Source: Ruminococcus sp.
GTDB taxonomy: Bacteria > Bacillota > Clostridia > Oscillospirales > Ruminococcaceae
Assembly: GCA_017516465.1 (NCBI GenBank)
Contig: JAFXCR010000038.1
Span: 1 to 39,344 of the forward strand
Reading direction: 5' to 3'
DNA length: 39,344 nt
Shown: piece after piece, positions 26,595-35,999 of the stretch
Numbering within the stretch: position 1 is the first letter of the stretch
Layout of the letters: each line of letters opens with the position of its first letter
Translations under genes and position numbers: made by a program
The notes under the pieces: model-generated
What the model was told of the DNA's origin: nothing
Databases searched by the model: none
The model's input: the letters and a program-made list of their open reading frames with translations, nothing else

Positions 26595-28256
26595 ATGAGC
26601 GGAAATTATTTTTGCGAGGGTGTTGAAAAGGCATCGCAGCGTTCCCTTTTCAATGCGCTCGGACATACAAAGGAAGAAATGAAGCGTCCTCTCGTAGGTA
26701 TCGTTTCATCATACAATGAGATTGTTCCCGGTCACATGAATATTGACAAGATTGTTGAAGCCGTGAAGCTCGGCGTGGCTATGGGCGGCGGAACTCCGGT
26801 GGTATTCCCTGCAATTGCTGTCTGCGACGGTATCGCTATGGGACACACCGGAATGAAGTATTCCCTTGTAACCCGTGATCTTATTGCCGATTCCACAGAA
26901 TGTATGGCTCTTGCTCATCATTTCGACGCTCTCGTAATGGTGCCCAACTGCGACAAGAATGTTCCCGGACTTCTCATGGCAGCGGCACGTCTCAACATCC
27001 CCACTATCTTCGTAAGCGGCGGCCCGATGCTTGCAGGTCACGTAAAGGGAAAGAAAACAAGCCTTTCTTCCATGTTCGAGGCTGTCGGAGCCTATACTGC
27101 CGGAAAAATGTCCCTTGAAGACGTTGAGGAATACGAAAACAATGCCTGTCCGACCTGCGGCTCATGCTCTGGTATGTATACTGCAAATTCCATGAACTGT
27201 CTTACTGAGGTTCTCGGTATGGGACTTCGTGGAAACGGCACGATTCCGGCTGTATACTCAGACCGTATCCGCCTTGCAAAAATGGCTGGTATGCAGGTTA
27301 TGGAGCTTTACAGACAGAATATCCGCCCGCTTGACATCATGACCGAAAAGGCTTTTATGAACGCTCTTACAGCCGATATGGCTCTTGGCTGCTCAACAAA
27401 CAGTATGCTCCACCTTCCGGCTATCGCCAACGAGTGCGGAGTAAATATAAATCTCGATATCGCAAACGATATCAGTGCAAGAACTCCTAACCTCTGTCAC
27501 CTTGCTCCGGCTGGTCACACTTATATGGAAGACCTCAACGAGGCTGGCGGCGTTTATGCCGTACTCAACGAGCTTTCCAAGAAGAATCTCATCAGCCTCG
27601 ACTGCATGACCGTTACCGGAAAGACTGTCGGCGAGAATATCTCCGGCTGTATAAACAAGGATCCCGAAACTATCCGTCCTGTTGAAAATCCATACAGCGA
27701 GACCGGAGGAATTGCAGTTCTTCGCGGAAATCTTGCTCCCGACGGCTGCGTTGTAAAAAGAAGTGCCGTTGCTCCCGAAATGCTTGCTCACAAGGGAACT
27801 GCAAGAGTTTTCGACAGCGAGGAAGAAGCTATAAAGGTTATCTACGAAGGAGGAATCAAAGCCGGAGATGTCGTTGTTATCCGCTATGAAGGCCCTGCCG
27901 GCGGTCCCGGAATGAGAGAAATGCTCTCGCCCACATCAGCAATTCAGGGTGCCGGTCTTGGTTCATCCGTTGCACTCATCACTGACGGACGCTTCTCAGG
28001 AGCTACCCGTGGTGCGGCTATTGGTCACGTTTCTCCCGAAGCTGTAAACGGCGGTACTATCGCTTACGTCAAAGACGGCGATATCATTTCTATCGACATT
28101 CCCAATTACTCCATTAATCTTGAAATCTCCGACGAGGAGCTTGCAGAACGCAGAAAAACTATGCCTATAAAGAAAAAGGAAAATATCACAGGCTATCTCA
28201 AACGCTATGCGGCACAGGTTTCCTCTGCTGATAAGGGAGCTATCATCAATAAATAA
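26595..28256 (+). CDS. ilvD: Dihydroxy-acid dehydratase
   Basis: A 553-residue IlvD/Edd family protein. Iron-sulfur ligands are expected in [11 protein letters not shown] and [18 protein letters not shown]; the C-terminal domain has the conserved [12 protein letters not shown] and [11 protein letters not shown]. It dehydrates 2,3-dihydroxy-isovalerate and 2,3-dihydroxy-3-methylvalerate to the 2-oxo acids, and is oxygen-sensitive. ATG at 26595 is chosen because GAGGTG lies just upstream and the protein then starts like homologues; the open frame continues 44 codons further back into the preceding gene, without meaning. Confidence 0.94.
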   Translation: MSGNYFCEGVEKASQRSLFNALGHTKEEMKRPLVGIVSSYNEIVPGHMNIDKIVEAVKLGVAMGGGTPVVFPAIAVCDGIAMGHTGMKYSLVTRDLIADSTECMALAHHFDALVMVPNCDKNVPGLLMAAARLNIPTIFVSGGPMLAGHVKGKKTSLSSMFEAVGAYTAGKMSLEDVEEYENNACPTCGSCSGMYTANSMNCLTEVLGMGLRGNGTIPAVYSDRIRLAKMAGMQVMELYRQNIRPLDIMTEKAFMNALTADMALGCSTNSMLHLPAIANECGVNINLDIANDISARTPNLCHLAPAGHTYMEDLNEAGGVYAVLNELSKKNLISLDCMTVTGKTVGENISGCINKDPETIRPVENPYSETGGIAVLRGNLAPDGCVVKRSAVAPEMLAHKGTARVFDSEEEAIKVIYEGGIKAGDVVVIRYEGPAGGPGMREMLSPTSAIQGAGLGSSVALITDGRFSGATRGAAIGHVSPEAVNGGTIAYVKDGDIISIDIPNYSINLEISDEELAERRKTMPIKKKENITGYLKRYAAQVSSADKGAIINK

Positions 28257-28273
28257 TGCGTAATTATTTGCAG

Positions 28274-28292
28274 GGACGACCATTGGTCGTCC
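28274..28292 (+). repeat. GGACGACC/GGTCGTCC palindrome
   Basis: An 8-bp perfect inverted repeat with an ATT loop, in the gap between ilvD and the alpha/beta-hydrolase gene. No T-run follows. One of the short GGGACG-type palindromes. Confidence 0.75.
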
Positions 28293-28342
28293 GACTGTAA
28301 ATATTTTTGAATTCCAAACAAAGCAACACAAAGGAGGTCTTT

Positions 28343-29209
28343 ATGAATTACGGAAAAAAGTTTATAGTAAACGATACACAGATAAACGTCTATACCGAGG
28401 GAAAAGGCGATATAACTATTGTTTTCATGTCAGGCGGAGCAGTTACGGCTCCCGTCCTTGAATACAAATGCCTTTACTCAAAAATGTCACACAAATACAG
28501 AATTGCTGTCGTTGAAAAAGCCGGATACGGATTCAGCGGCTCCGCAAAGACAGAAAGAACAGTCGAAAATCTTGTGGAAGAATCAAGACAGGCTCTCCGA
28601 CTTGCCGGAATTGAACCTCCTTATGTTCTTGCTCCTCATTCATATTCAGGATTTGAGGCCGTATGGTGGGCAAACAACTATCCCGACGAGATAAAAGCTA
28701 TTCTTAGCATAGACATGGGAATCCCCGATATGGCAATTGCTCAGGAAAAGGAATTCCCTAAGGAAAAACGCATAAAAACTCTCGAAAAGCAGAAAAAGCT
28801 ATTTTCTGCGATTGCTAAACAAGGATTCCTTGCAAAACTTGTAAAAAACAAAACAGTGAACGTTTCAGGCATGATGTCAGGAAATCACCTTACAGATGAG
28901 GAAAAAGCTCTTTACAGCAAGCTTTTCTACAAAAATCTCTGCAACAGCGAATTCACTCAGGAATCTATCCTTATGACGGAAAACGCTCAGAAGGCTATGG
29001 AAAAGGGTAAGCCTTCATGTCCGTGCTGTTTCTTTATCAGCGATATGAAGGGATTTACAAAAAATACCACATGGCGTGAGGAGGGTATCCGCTATGCAAA
29101 AGCTTGCAAGGGCGAATATCACCTTACCGACAAGGGTCATATGTTTTATTCAGTTATCCCACAGGAAACTGCGGATACATTTTTAAATTTTCTTGAAAAA
29201 ATCGAATAA
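28343..29209 (+). CDS. Alpha/beta-hydrolase of unknown substrate
   Basis: A 288-residue alpha/beta-hydrolase-fold protein. The nucleophile elbow is APHSYSGFEAVW with S100, differing from the usual GxSxG by Pro and Ser at the flanking glycine positions. The oxyanion region is VFMSGGAV, and a candidate base is His in DKGHMFYS near the C-terminus. There is no signal peptide. AAAGGAGG gives an excellent ribosome binding site 5 nt before the ATG at 28343. It lies between ilvD and leuC, flanked on both sides by GGGACG-type palindromes, with no evident link to branched-chain amino acids. Confidence 0.75.
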   Translation: MNYGKKFIVNDTQINVYTEGKGDITIVFMSGGAVTAPVLEYKCLYSKMSHKYRIAVVEKAGYGFSGSAKTERTVENLVEESRQALRLAGIEPPYVLAPHSYSGFEAVWWANNYPDEIKAILSIDMGIPDMAIAQEKEFPKEKRIKTLEKQKKLFSAIAKQGFLAKLVKNKTVNVSGMMSGNHLTDEEKALYSKLFYKNLCNSEFTQESILMTENAQKAMEKGKPSCPCCFFISDMKGFTKNTTWREEGIRYAKACKGEYHLTDKGHMFYSVIPQETADTFLNFLEKIE

Positions 29210-29217
29210 ATAACACT

Positions 29218-29236
29218 TATGGGACGCCGTCCCATA
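29218..29236 (+). repeat. TATGGGACG/CGTCCCATA palindrome
   Basis: Nine-bp perfect arms around a single C, directly after the alpha/beta-hydrolase stop codon. A second small hairpin GGACAT/ATGTCC follows near 29260. No T-run. The same arm sequence occurs at 14827-14853. Confidence 0.8.
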
Positions 29237-29305
29237 CAAAATGACTTTTTCGGACATACCATGTCCAATATATGACCTATTCCCCAAGAAAAGAGGTTTT
29301 TTAAA

Positions 29306-30571
29306 ATGGGAATGACAATGACTCAGAAAATTCTTGCGGCTCATGCCGGACTTGACTCCGTTCAGGCAGGACAGCTTATTCTTGCCAACCTTGATCTGGT
29401 TCTCGGAAACGATATAACCTCTCCGGTGGCTATAAAGGAATTCGCAAAGCTCAACAAACCAGAAGTTTTCGACAAGGACAAGGTAACTATGGTCATGGAC
29501 CACTTCGCTCCAAACAAGGATATCAAGGCGGCGGAACAGTGCAGGATGTGCCGTAATTTCTGCAGCGAGCACAATGTTACTCACTTCTATGACGTTGGCA
29601 AAATGGGTATTGAACACGCTCTGCTCCCCGAAAAAGGTCTTGTTTCCGCCGGATTCTGCGTTATAGGTGCAGATTCCCACACCTGTACTTACGGTGCTCT
29701 CGGAGCATTTTCGACAGGTGTAGGCTCAACAGACATGGCATGCGGCATGGCTGTCGGAAAAGCATGGTTCAAGGTTCCCTCTGCAATAAAGTTCAACCTT
29801 ACAGGAAAGCTTCCAAGATATGTTTCCGGCAAGGATGTCATTCTCCACATTATCGGAATGATCGGTGTTGATGGTGCTCTCTACCGTTCAATGGAATTCA
29901 CAGGCGAGGGACTTTCCTCACTCAGCATGGCTGACCGTCTTTGTATCGCTAATATGGCTATCGAAGCCGGTGCAAAGAACGGCATCTTCGAGGTTGACGA
30001 TATCACCCTTGACTACATTAAGGAACACGGCGGTGCAGAGCCTGTTATCTACAAGGCTGACGATGACGCTGAGTATGATGAAGTTATAAATATTGACCTT
30101 TCCGCTATTGAACCAACTGTCGCTTTTCCGCATCTCCCCGAAAATGCAAGAACATTCGGTCAGATTGGCAATATTAAAATAGATCAGGTAGTTATCGGCT
30201 CATGCACCAACGGCAGACTTGAAGATCTTCAGGCTGCTGCTGAGATCATGAAGGGCAGAAAATGTGCTGAAAATGTCCGTGTTATCGTTATTCCGGCAAC
30301 ACAGCAAATATACCTTGACGCTATGGAACAGGGACTTCTGAAAATATTCATTGAAAGCGGTGCAGTAGTTTCGACTCCTACCTGCGGTCCGTGTCTCGGC
30401 GGATATATGGGAATCCTTGCTGCCGGTGAACGTGCTGTTACTACCACAAACCGCAATTTCGTCGGACGTATGGGACACGTTGAATCTGAAGTATACCTTG
30501 CAAGTCCTGCCGTTGCTGCGGCAAGTGCTCTTACAGGAAAAATTACAAGTCCGCTGGAGGTAATGGAATAA
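29306..30571 (+). CDS. leuC: 3-isopropylmalate dehydratase large subunit
   Basis: A 421-residue aconitase-family protein of the shorter type that works with a separate small subunit. Three cluster ligands are expected in [12 protein letters not shown] and PTCGPCLGG; the substrate region [19 protein letters not shown] is typical. With LeuD it isomerises 2-isopropylmalate to 3-isopropylmalate using a [4Fe-4S] cluster. AGAGG precedes the ATG by 9 nt. No T-box or leader peptide is visible in the 96-bp upstream gap. The stop overlaps the leuD start (TAATG). Confidence 0.92.
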   Translation: MGMTMTQKILAAHAGLDSVQAGQLILANLDLVLGNDITSPVAIKEFAKLNKPEVFDKDKVTMVMDHFAPNKDIKAAEQCRMCRNFCSEHNVTHFYDVGKMGIEHALLPEKGLVSAGFCVIGADSHTCTYGALGAFSTGVGSTDMACGMAVGKAWFKVPSAIKFNLTGKLPRYVSGKDVILHIIGMIGVDGALYRSMEFTGEGLSSLSMADRLCIANMAIEAGAKNGIFEVDDITLDYIKEHGGAEPVIYKADDDAEYDEVINIDLSAIEPTVAFPHLPENARTFGQIGNIKIDQVVIGSCTNGRLEDLQAAAEIMKGRKCAENVRVIVIPATQQIYLDAMEQGLLKIFIESGAVVSTPTCGPCLGGYMGILAAGERAVTTTNRNFVGRMGHVESEVYLASPAVAAASALTGKITSPLEVME

Positions 30572-31065
30572 TGAAATATACAGGGAATGCTATAAAGTAC
30601 GGCGACAACGTTGATACAGACGTTATCATTCCGGCAAGATATCTCAATACAAGCGACCATGCCGAGCTTGCTTCTCACTGCATGGAGGATATCGACAAGA
30701 CTTTCGTTAATCGTGTAAAAGCCGGTGATATCATGGCTGCCGGACAGAATTTCGGCTGCGGTTCATCCCGTGAACACGCTCCTATCGCTATCAAGGCAAG
30801 CGGAATTTCCCTTGTAATCGCAAAAAGCTTTGCAAGAATCTTCTACCGCAACGCTATAAATATCGGTCTTGCTATCGTTGAGTGTCCCGAAGCGGCAGAG
30901 GGAATCTCTGAGGGAGATATCGTTGAAGCTGACCTTGACAACGGAATTATCCGAAACATCACCACAGGCATGGAATACAGAACGGCTCCTTTCCCGGAAT
31001 TCATCCAGAAAATCATCGCAAACGGCGGTCTTATGGACTCTATTGCCAAGGGGATTATAGAATAA
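30571..31065 (+). CDS. leuD: 3-isopropylmalate dehydratase small subunit
   Basis: A 164-residue swivelling-domain protein. It has [16 protein letters not shown] near the N-terminus and the conserved [16 protein letters not shown] loop, which closes over the LeuC active site. The start ATG shares one base with the leuC stop, so the two subunits are translationally coupled. The C-terminus [15 protein letters not shown] is typical of the archaeal-like LeuD group. Confidence 0.93.
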   Translation: MKYTGNAIKYGDNVDTDVIIPARYLNTSDHAELASHCMEDIDKTFVNRVKAGDIMAAGQNFGCGSSREHAPIAIKASGISLVIAKSFARIFYRNAINIGLAIVECPEAAEGISEGDIVEADLDNGIIRNITTGMEYRTAPFPEFIQKIIANGGLMDSIAKGIIE

Positions 31066-31076
31066 CTGAATCAATG

Positions 31077-31126
31077 GGACGCCGTTCCCTGCATTACATA
31101 CAAAGGCGGATAATATCTGCCCCTAC
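31077..31126 (+). repeat. Palindromic repeat remnant between leuD and leuB
   Basis: GGGACGCCGTTCCC is an imperfect palindrome of the GGGACG family; GCGGATAATATC (31106-31117) repeats a 12-mer from 12339-12350 and lies inside GGCGGATA/TATCTGCC. The gap of 86 bp holds no promoter or terminator that I can see. Confidence 0.6.
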
Positions 31127-31151
31127 ACTTCCATAAAATGAGGGATAACAC

Positions 31152-32225
31152 ATGGAATTAAATATAGCTTTACTCAAAGGCGACGGAATCGGTCCCGAAA
31201 TCGTGGACGGTGCTGTTGCTGTACTTGAAAAAATCGCCGATAAATTCGGTCATACATTCAATTTTACTCCGTATCTCATAGGCGGATGTGCTATTGACGC
31301 AGTAGGTATGCCGCTTCCTCAGGAAACTGTTGATGGATGTCTTGCTTCCGACAGCGTACTTCTCGGAGCAGTAGGCGGTCCGAAGTGGGATGAGCTTCCC
31401 GGCGACAAGCGTCCGGAAAAGGCTCTGCTCGGAATACGCTCTGTTCTCGGACTTTACACAAATCTCCGTCCGGCGTCTTTGTATCCGGCTCTCCGAAACG
31501 CTTCTCCGCTTAAGGATGAAATCGTAGGCGACGGCTTCGATATCATGATAGTCCGTGAGCTTACAGGAGGAATTTACTTCGGCGACAGGGGATACCGTGA
31601 AGGAAAATACGGTCAGGAGGCTTATGATACAGAAGCATACAGCGTTACCGAAATTGAGCGTATCGGCAGAACTGCTTTCGATATCGCAATGAAACGCAGC
31701 AAAAGACTTTGCAGTATCGACAAGGCAAATGTGCTTGAATCCTCACGTCTCTGGAGAAAGACCATGCACCGCCTTGCTGAAGAATATCCTGAGGTTGAAT
31801 ACAGCGATATGTTCGTTGACAATGCAGCTATGCAGCTTGTGAGAAATCCCAGACAGTTCGATGTTATCGTAACTTCAAATATGTTCGGAGACATCCTCTC
31901 CGACGAAGCTTCACAGATAACAGGCTCTATCGGTATGCTTGCCTCCGCTTCACTCGGAGCTTCAAAAAGAGGTATGTACGAGCCTATTCACGGAAGTGCT
32001 CCCGATATCGCCGGACAGAACAAGGCTAATCCTATCGCAACTATACTTTCAGCTGCAATGATGCTCCGCTATTCGTTCGATCTTGCCGAGGAAGCAGACT
32101 GCATAGAAAAGGCAGTAGACAAGGTTCTTAACGACGGCTGGCGTACTGCCGATCTTATGGGCTGTTCGGAGGGCACTCCTCTTTCCTGCACCGGAATGAC
32201 CGAAAAGATCTTAGAGGTTTTATAA
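31152..32225 (+). CDS. leuB: 3-isopropylmalate dehydrogenase
   Basis: A 357-residue beta-decarboxylating dehydrogenase. Motifs are [15 protein letters not shown] at the N-terminus, GAVGGPKWD, the substrate-binding [26 protein letters not shown], and the NAD-binding [18 protein letters not shown]. It oxidises and decarboxylates 3-isopropylmalate to 2-oxoisocaproate, the leucine precursor. The stop codon overlaps the start of the next gene (TAATG), so the DUF815 ATPase is translationally coupled to it. Confidence 0.94.
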   Translation: MELNIALLKGDGIGPEIVDGAVAVLEKIADKFGHTFNFTPYLIGGCAIDAVGMPLPQETVDGCLASDSVLLGAVGGPKWDELPGDKRPEKALLGIRSVLGLYTNLRPASLYPALRNASPLKDEIVGDGFDIMIVRELTGGIYFGDRGYREGKYGQEAYDTEAYSVTEIERIGRTAFDIAMKRSKRLCSIDKANVLESSRLWRKTMHRLAEEYPEVEYSDMFVDNAAMQLVRNPRQFDVIVTSNMFGDILSDEASQITGSIGMLASASLGASKRGMYEPIHGSAPDIAGQNKANPIATILSAAMMLRYSFDLAEEADCIEKAVDKVLNDGWRTADLMGCSEGTPLSCTGMTEKILEVL

Positions 32226-33427
32226 TGGCTGATATGCGTGAAAGGCTCGACAACCTTTGCTGCGGAATGGATACTCTTGCAGTTTTCCGCAGTCTCCATG
32301 AGGATAAGGCTCTGAGGATTCTTATGGATCTTCTTCGTGAATCCGCAGAGGATAATCACTTTAATATAGGAAGATATTCGGAGTTTGTATCATACCTCTA
32401 TTCCTGCGATACTGATTTTAGCCGGTATCTTCTCAGGGCTGTTCTGGAGGATGAAAACTTCTATATAAAAGGCATGGCTGAGGGCAGGGAATTCGATTCC
32501 TGCATTGAAGAAACCGTCTGCAATGAACTCAGCTTCCTTCAGGAGCTGTCAAGGCTCACACCGGCAGAGGCTTCCTATGGATATTATAGAATATATCCTC
32601 TGCCACAGTGGAAGAATTCCGAAATCGACTTCATAAGCGAATACAAAAACCGCATCGAAAATATTGCACGCTTCGGCTACGGAAAATATGCACGTCACAA
32701 AATGTTCATTGTGCGTGACGGAATTATCGTTCCCGTAAAGCATCCAGATAAACAGCGTCTTTCTGAGCTTTACGGCTACGAAACAGAACGCAGTGCCGTT
32801 ATAAGCAACACTCTTGCACTTCTTGAGGGAAAGCCGGCTCAGAACGTTCTCCTTTACGGTGACGCCGGAACAGGAAAATCCTCGACCGTCAAGGCTGTTG
32901 TAAATGAATTCGCTGACCGTGGTCTGCGTCTTATCGAGATTACAAAGGAACAGCTCCGTGATATTCCGGAAATTATCGAAAGCATAGGCAGAAATCCGCT
33001 GAAATTCATCATATTTATCGACGACCTCAGCTTTACGTCCGGAGAAGACTGCTTCGGTGCACTGAAAGCTACCCTTGAAGGCTCTGTTTCCGCAAGAAAC
33101 AGCAATACGGCGATATATGCCACAAGCAACCGCCGTCATCTCGTGAAGGAAAGCTTCTCCGACCGCAACGGTGATGATATCCACCGGAATGATTCCATGC
33201 AGGAAACTCTTTCGCTCTCTGCACGCTTCGGTCTGAGAGTGAATTTCAGCCGTCCTGACAAAAACAGCTACATTGCTATCGCAAAAGAAATAGCTGACAG
33301 CTGCGGAATATATATCCCCGACAGCGAACTCGCTCTCAGAGCTGAACAGTTCGCAATTCAGGGCAGCGGAAGATCGCCCCGTACTGCAAAACAATTTGTA
33401 AATCAGCTGAAAATAGAAAGTCTATAA
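32225..33427 (+). CDS. DUF815 family AAA ATPase
   Basis: A 400-residue protein. The C-terminal half is an AAA-type ATPase with Walker A YGDAGTGKSSTVK (about 212-224), Walker B FIIFIDDLSF (about 262), sensor-like IYATSNRRHLVKE and SARFGLRVNFSRPD. This is the DUF815 pattern; the N-terminal 200 residues are helical and not recognised. DUF815 proteins are widespread in Clostridia with no established function. It starts one base inside the leuB stop codon and is 19 bp before ilvA, so it is embedded in the amino acid operon. A role as a remodelling or quality-control factor is speculation. Confidence 0.85.
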   Translation: MADMRERLDNLCCGMDTLAVFRSLHEDKALRILMDLLRESAEDNHFNIGRYSEFVSYLYSCDTDFSRYLLRAVLEDENFYIKGMAEGREFDSCIEETVCNELSFLQELSRLTPAEASYGYYRIYPLPQWKNSEIDFISEYKNRIENIARFGYGKYARHKMFIVRDGIIVPVKHPDKQRLSELYGYETERSAVISNTLALLEGKPAQNVLLYGDAGTGKSSTVKAVVNEFADRGLRLIEITKEQLRDIPEIIESIGRNPLKFIIFIDDLSFTSGEDCFGALKATLEGSVSARNSNTAIYATSNRRHLVKESFSDRNGDDIHRNDSMQETLSLSARFGLRVNFSRPDKNSYIAIAKEIADSCGIYIPDSELALRAEQFAIQGSGRSPRTAKQFVNQLKIESL

Positions 33428-33446
33428 TAAAAAGAGGTCTTGAAAA

Positions 33447-34649
33447 ATGCTTACCCTTGATAAAATTTATAGTGCAAAATACGTTCCTAAACAGATTATC
33501 AGAGAAACCGATATTATCCGTGCACCGAAAATCAATCCCGACGCTGATATTTACCTTAAAACCGAAAATCTTCAGATCACCGGTTCATTCAAGGTCAGGG
33601 GAGCTTACTTCCGTATGTCACGCCTCTCCGCTGAGGAAAAGGCTAAGGGAGTTATCGCCTGCTCCGCTGGAAATCACGCTCAGGGAGTTGCTCTCGCTGC
33701 CGCAAAGAACGGTATAAAGTCGATAATCTGTCTTCCTGACAGTGCTCCTATATCCAAAATTGAAGCTACAAAAAGCTACGGTGCTGAAATTTGTCTCGTG
33801 AAAGGTGTTTACGACGACGCTTATGCTGAGGCTCTCAGACAGCGTGACGAATACGGCTATACCTTCATTCATCCCTTCGATGACGAGGATGTTATCGCCG
33901 GTCAGGGAACTATCGGTCTGGAGCTTTTAGAGCAGATTCCCGATATGGAAGCTGTTATTATCCCTATCGGCGGAGGCGGACTTATCTCCGGTGTTGCATT
34001 CGCAATCAAGAAGCTCAACCCCGATATCAAAGTGTACGGCGTTCAGGCTTCCGGTGCGCCGAGTATGTTCAATTCTATCCGTGACAACAAGATAGAACGT
34101 CTTGAAAGCGTTTCCACTATCGCTGACGGTATTGCTGTGAAGGAACCCGGCGAAAATACCTACAACCTTATCTCAGAATACGTTGACGATATCGTTACCG
34201 TTACAGACGACGAAATCTCTGCCGCTATCCTCGCTCTTATGGAACAGCAGAAGCTCGTCACAGAGGGTGCAGGAGCTGTCTCCGTTGCCGCCGCAATGTT
34301 CAATAAGGTTCCCGTAAAGGGCAAAAAAACGGTTTGTCTCCTCTCCGGCGGAAATATCGACGTTACTATCCTTTCAAGAGTTATCAAGCGTGGTCTGCTT
34401 ATGTCGGGAAGATCCTGCTCCATGAACATCGAGCTTATCGACAAGCCCGGTCAGCTTATGGATGTTTCAAGAATCATCGCTGAACTCGGCGGAAATGTTA
34501 CCTCTATCCACCATGAACGTGCTAATGAGGGTTCAGCTGTCAACGGCTGCTATCTGCGTATCGTTCTTGAAACAAGAAATTACGACCACATCGAGCAGAT
34601 AAGACAGGCTCTCACTGATTCCGGATTCAAGATACTTAATATCAACTGA
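33447..34649 (+). CDS. ilvA: Threonine dehydratase with ACT domain
   Basis: A 400-residue PLP enzyme with the lysine K49 in ITGSFKVRGA, the PLP phosphate loop IPIGGGGLISG and CSAGNHAQGVA. The last 75 residues are a single ACT domain (MNIELIDKPGQLMDVSRII), the arrangement of the shorter IlvA/TdcB type, not the two-domain long biosynthetic form. It deaminates threonine to 2-oxobutyrate for isoleucine synthesis. AAGAGG precedes the ATG. The neighbouring ridA, which removes the reactive enamine released by this enzyme, supports the assignment. Confidence 0.92.
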   Translation: MLTLDKIYSAKYVPKQIIRETDIIRAPKINPDADIYLKTENLQITGSFKVRGAYFRMSRLSAEEKAKGVIACSAGNHAQGVALAAAKNGIKSIICLPDSAPISKIEATKSYGAEICLVKGVYDDAYAEALRQRDEYGYTFIHPFDDEDVIAGQGTIGLELLEQIPDMEAVIIPIGGGGLISGVAFAIKKLNPDIKVYGVQASGAPSMFNSIRDNKIERLESVSTIADGIAVKEPGENTYNLISEYVDDIVTVTDDEISAAILALMEQQKLVTEGAGAVSVAAAMFNKVPVKGKKTVCLLSGGNIDVTILSRVIKRGLLMSGRSCSMNIELIDKPGQLMDVSRIIAELGGNVTSIHHERANEGSAVNGCYLRIVLETRNYDHIEQIRQALTDSGFKILNIN

Positions 34650-34663
34650 TAAGGAGAATTACC

Positions 34664-35041
34664 ATGATTAAGATTCATACAGAAAAGGCTCCCGCAGCAG
34701 TGGGACCATATTCACAGGCTATCATCTCAAACGGACTCGTTTACACAAGCGGTCAGATAGCTATAAATCCCGCAACAAACACTGTCGAGGCTGATACTAT
34801 CGAGGCTCAGACAGAACAGGTTATGAAAAATCTCGGAGAAGTCCTGAAAACTGCCGGTTCTTCCTTTGAAAAGGCTGTCAAGACTACCTGCTTCCTTGCA
34901 GATATGGACGACTTTGCCGCATTCAACGAAATCTATGGCAGATATTTCACTTCACTTCCGGCAAGAAGCTGTATTGCTGTAAAGACGCTTCCAAAGAACG
35001 TCCTCGTTGAAGTTGAAGTTATCGCCGAAAGCAGCCTTTGA
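34664..35041 (+). CDS. ridA: 2-iminobutanoate/2-iminopropanoate deaminase RidA
   Basis: A 125-residue YjgF/YER057c/UK114 protein. It has the family signature APAAVGPYSQAI, VYTSGQIAINP and PARSCIAVKTLPKNVLVEVE with the substrate-binding arginine. RidA hydrolyses the 2-aminoacrylate and 2-aminocrotonate tautomers released by PLP dehydratases, protecting other PLP enzymes. It follows ilvA by 14 bp with AAGGAG before the ATG, a functional pairing known in many bacteria. Confidence 0.94.
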   Translation: MIKIHTEKAPAAVGPYSQAIISNGLVYTSGQIAINPATNTVEADTIEAQTEQVMKNLGEVLKTAGSSFEKAVKTTCFLADMDDFAAFNEIYGRYFTSLPARSCIAVKTLPKNVLVEVEVIAESSL

Positions 35042-35064
35042 TTCTGACGAAAGCAGGTGTTATT

Positions 35065-35997
35065 ATGAATATCCATGAAATGCAGGAGGCCATCCTTAAA
35101 CTGAAAAAAGAAACCGGAACCGCTATTCTTGCACACAGCTATCAGGCAAGAGAAATTACTGAAATCGCTGATTATACCGGCGACAGCTACAAGCTCAGCG
35201 TTGACGCAAAGGGTATCGACAACGAAAATATCCTTTTCTGCGGCGTTCACTTCATGGCTGAAACGGCTAAGATACTTTCCCCTCAGAAGCGTGTATATCT
35301 CGCTAATCCTCACGCCGGATGTCCTATGGCAGAGCAGATGGACAAGGAAATGATCGCTGCAATAAAGGCAGAAGATCCCGACAGAACCGTCGTTGCCTAC
35401 ATCAATACAACGGCTTCTCTGAAAACTGTCTGCGATGTCTGCGTAACTTCATCAAGTGCACTGAAAATCGTCAAGGCTATCGAAAATGATAAGATACTTT
35501 TCATCCCTGACTGCAATCTCGGCGACTTCGTCAAGAAAAACTGTCCCGACAAGGATGTAAAGCTTCTTAACGGCGGATGTCCTACTCATGCTGCTGTTTC
35601 CGCAAATGATGTCCTTGCCGCTAAGGCAGAGCATCCGGACGCTCTTTTCCTCGTTCATCCCGAATGCAGACCACAGGTAGTGGAGCTTGCTGATTATGCC
35701 GGTTCTACCGCCGGAATTATCGACTTTGCAATGAAATCTGACGCAAAGGAATTCATTATCGGAACTGAAACTTCTATCGCTGAGCATCTCCAGTATGACT
35801 GCCCTGACAAGAAGTTCTATCCCCTTACAAAAAATCTCGTCTGCAATAACATGAAGCTTACTACACTTCCGGACGTGTACAGATCACTTCTCGGTATCGC
35901 AAACGGCGACGGAAGTGCGGCTGAAATCATAATGGACGACGAAATGATAGCGGCTTCAAGAAAGTGCATCGACGAAATGATAAGGCTGGGCGGCTGA
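35065..35997 (+). CDS. nadA: Quinolinate synthase A
   Basis: A 310-residue NadA. The likely [4Fe-4S] ligands are C86 (AGCPMAEQM), C172 (NGGCPTHAAV) and C260 (LVCNNMKLTTL). Other motifs are AHSYQ near the N-terminus, CGVHFMAETAKIL, VTSSSA and HPEC. It condenses iminoaspartate with dihydroxyacetone phosphate to quinolinate for NAD synthesis. ATG at 35065 follows CAGGTG; the open frame extends nine codons upstream into ridA. nadB and nadC, its usual partners, are not in the window; hydE follows after 2 bp. Confidence 0.92.
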   Translation: MNIHEMQEAILKLKKETGTAILAHSYQAREITEIADYTGDSYKLSVDAKGIDNENILFCGVHFMAETAKILSPQKRVYLANPHAGCPMAEQMDKEMIAAIKAEDPDRTVVAYINTTASLKTVCDVCVTSSSALKIVKAIENDKILFIPDCNLGDFVKKNCPDKDVKLLNGGCPTHAAVSANDVLAAKAEHPDALFLVHPECRPQVVELADYAGSTAGIIDFAMKSDAKEFIIGTETSIAEHLQYDCPDKKFYPLTKNLVCNNMKLTTLPDVYRSLLGIANGDGSAAEIIMDDEMIAASRKCIDEMIRLGG

Positions 35998-35999
35998 GC

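Noticed and set aside
32549-33394. 281-codon minus-strand open frame opposite the DUF815 ATPase
   Set aside because: Shadow of a gene with intact Walker motifs; no start signal on the minus strand.
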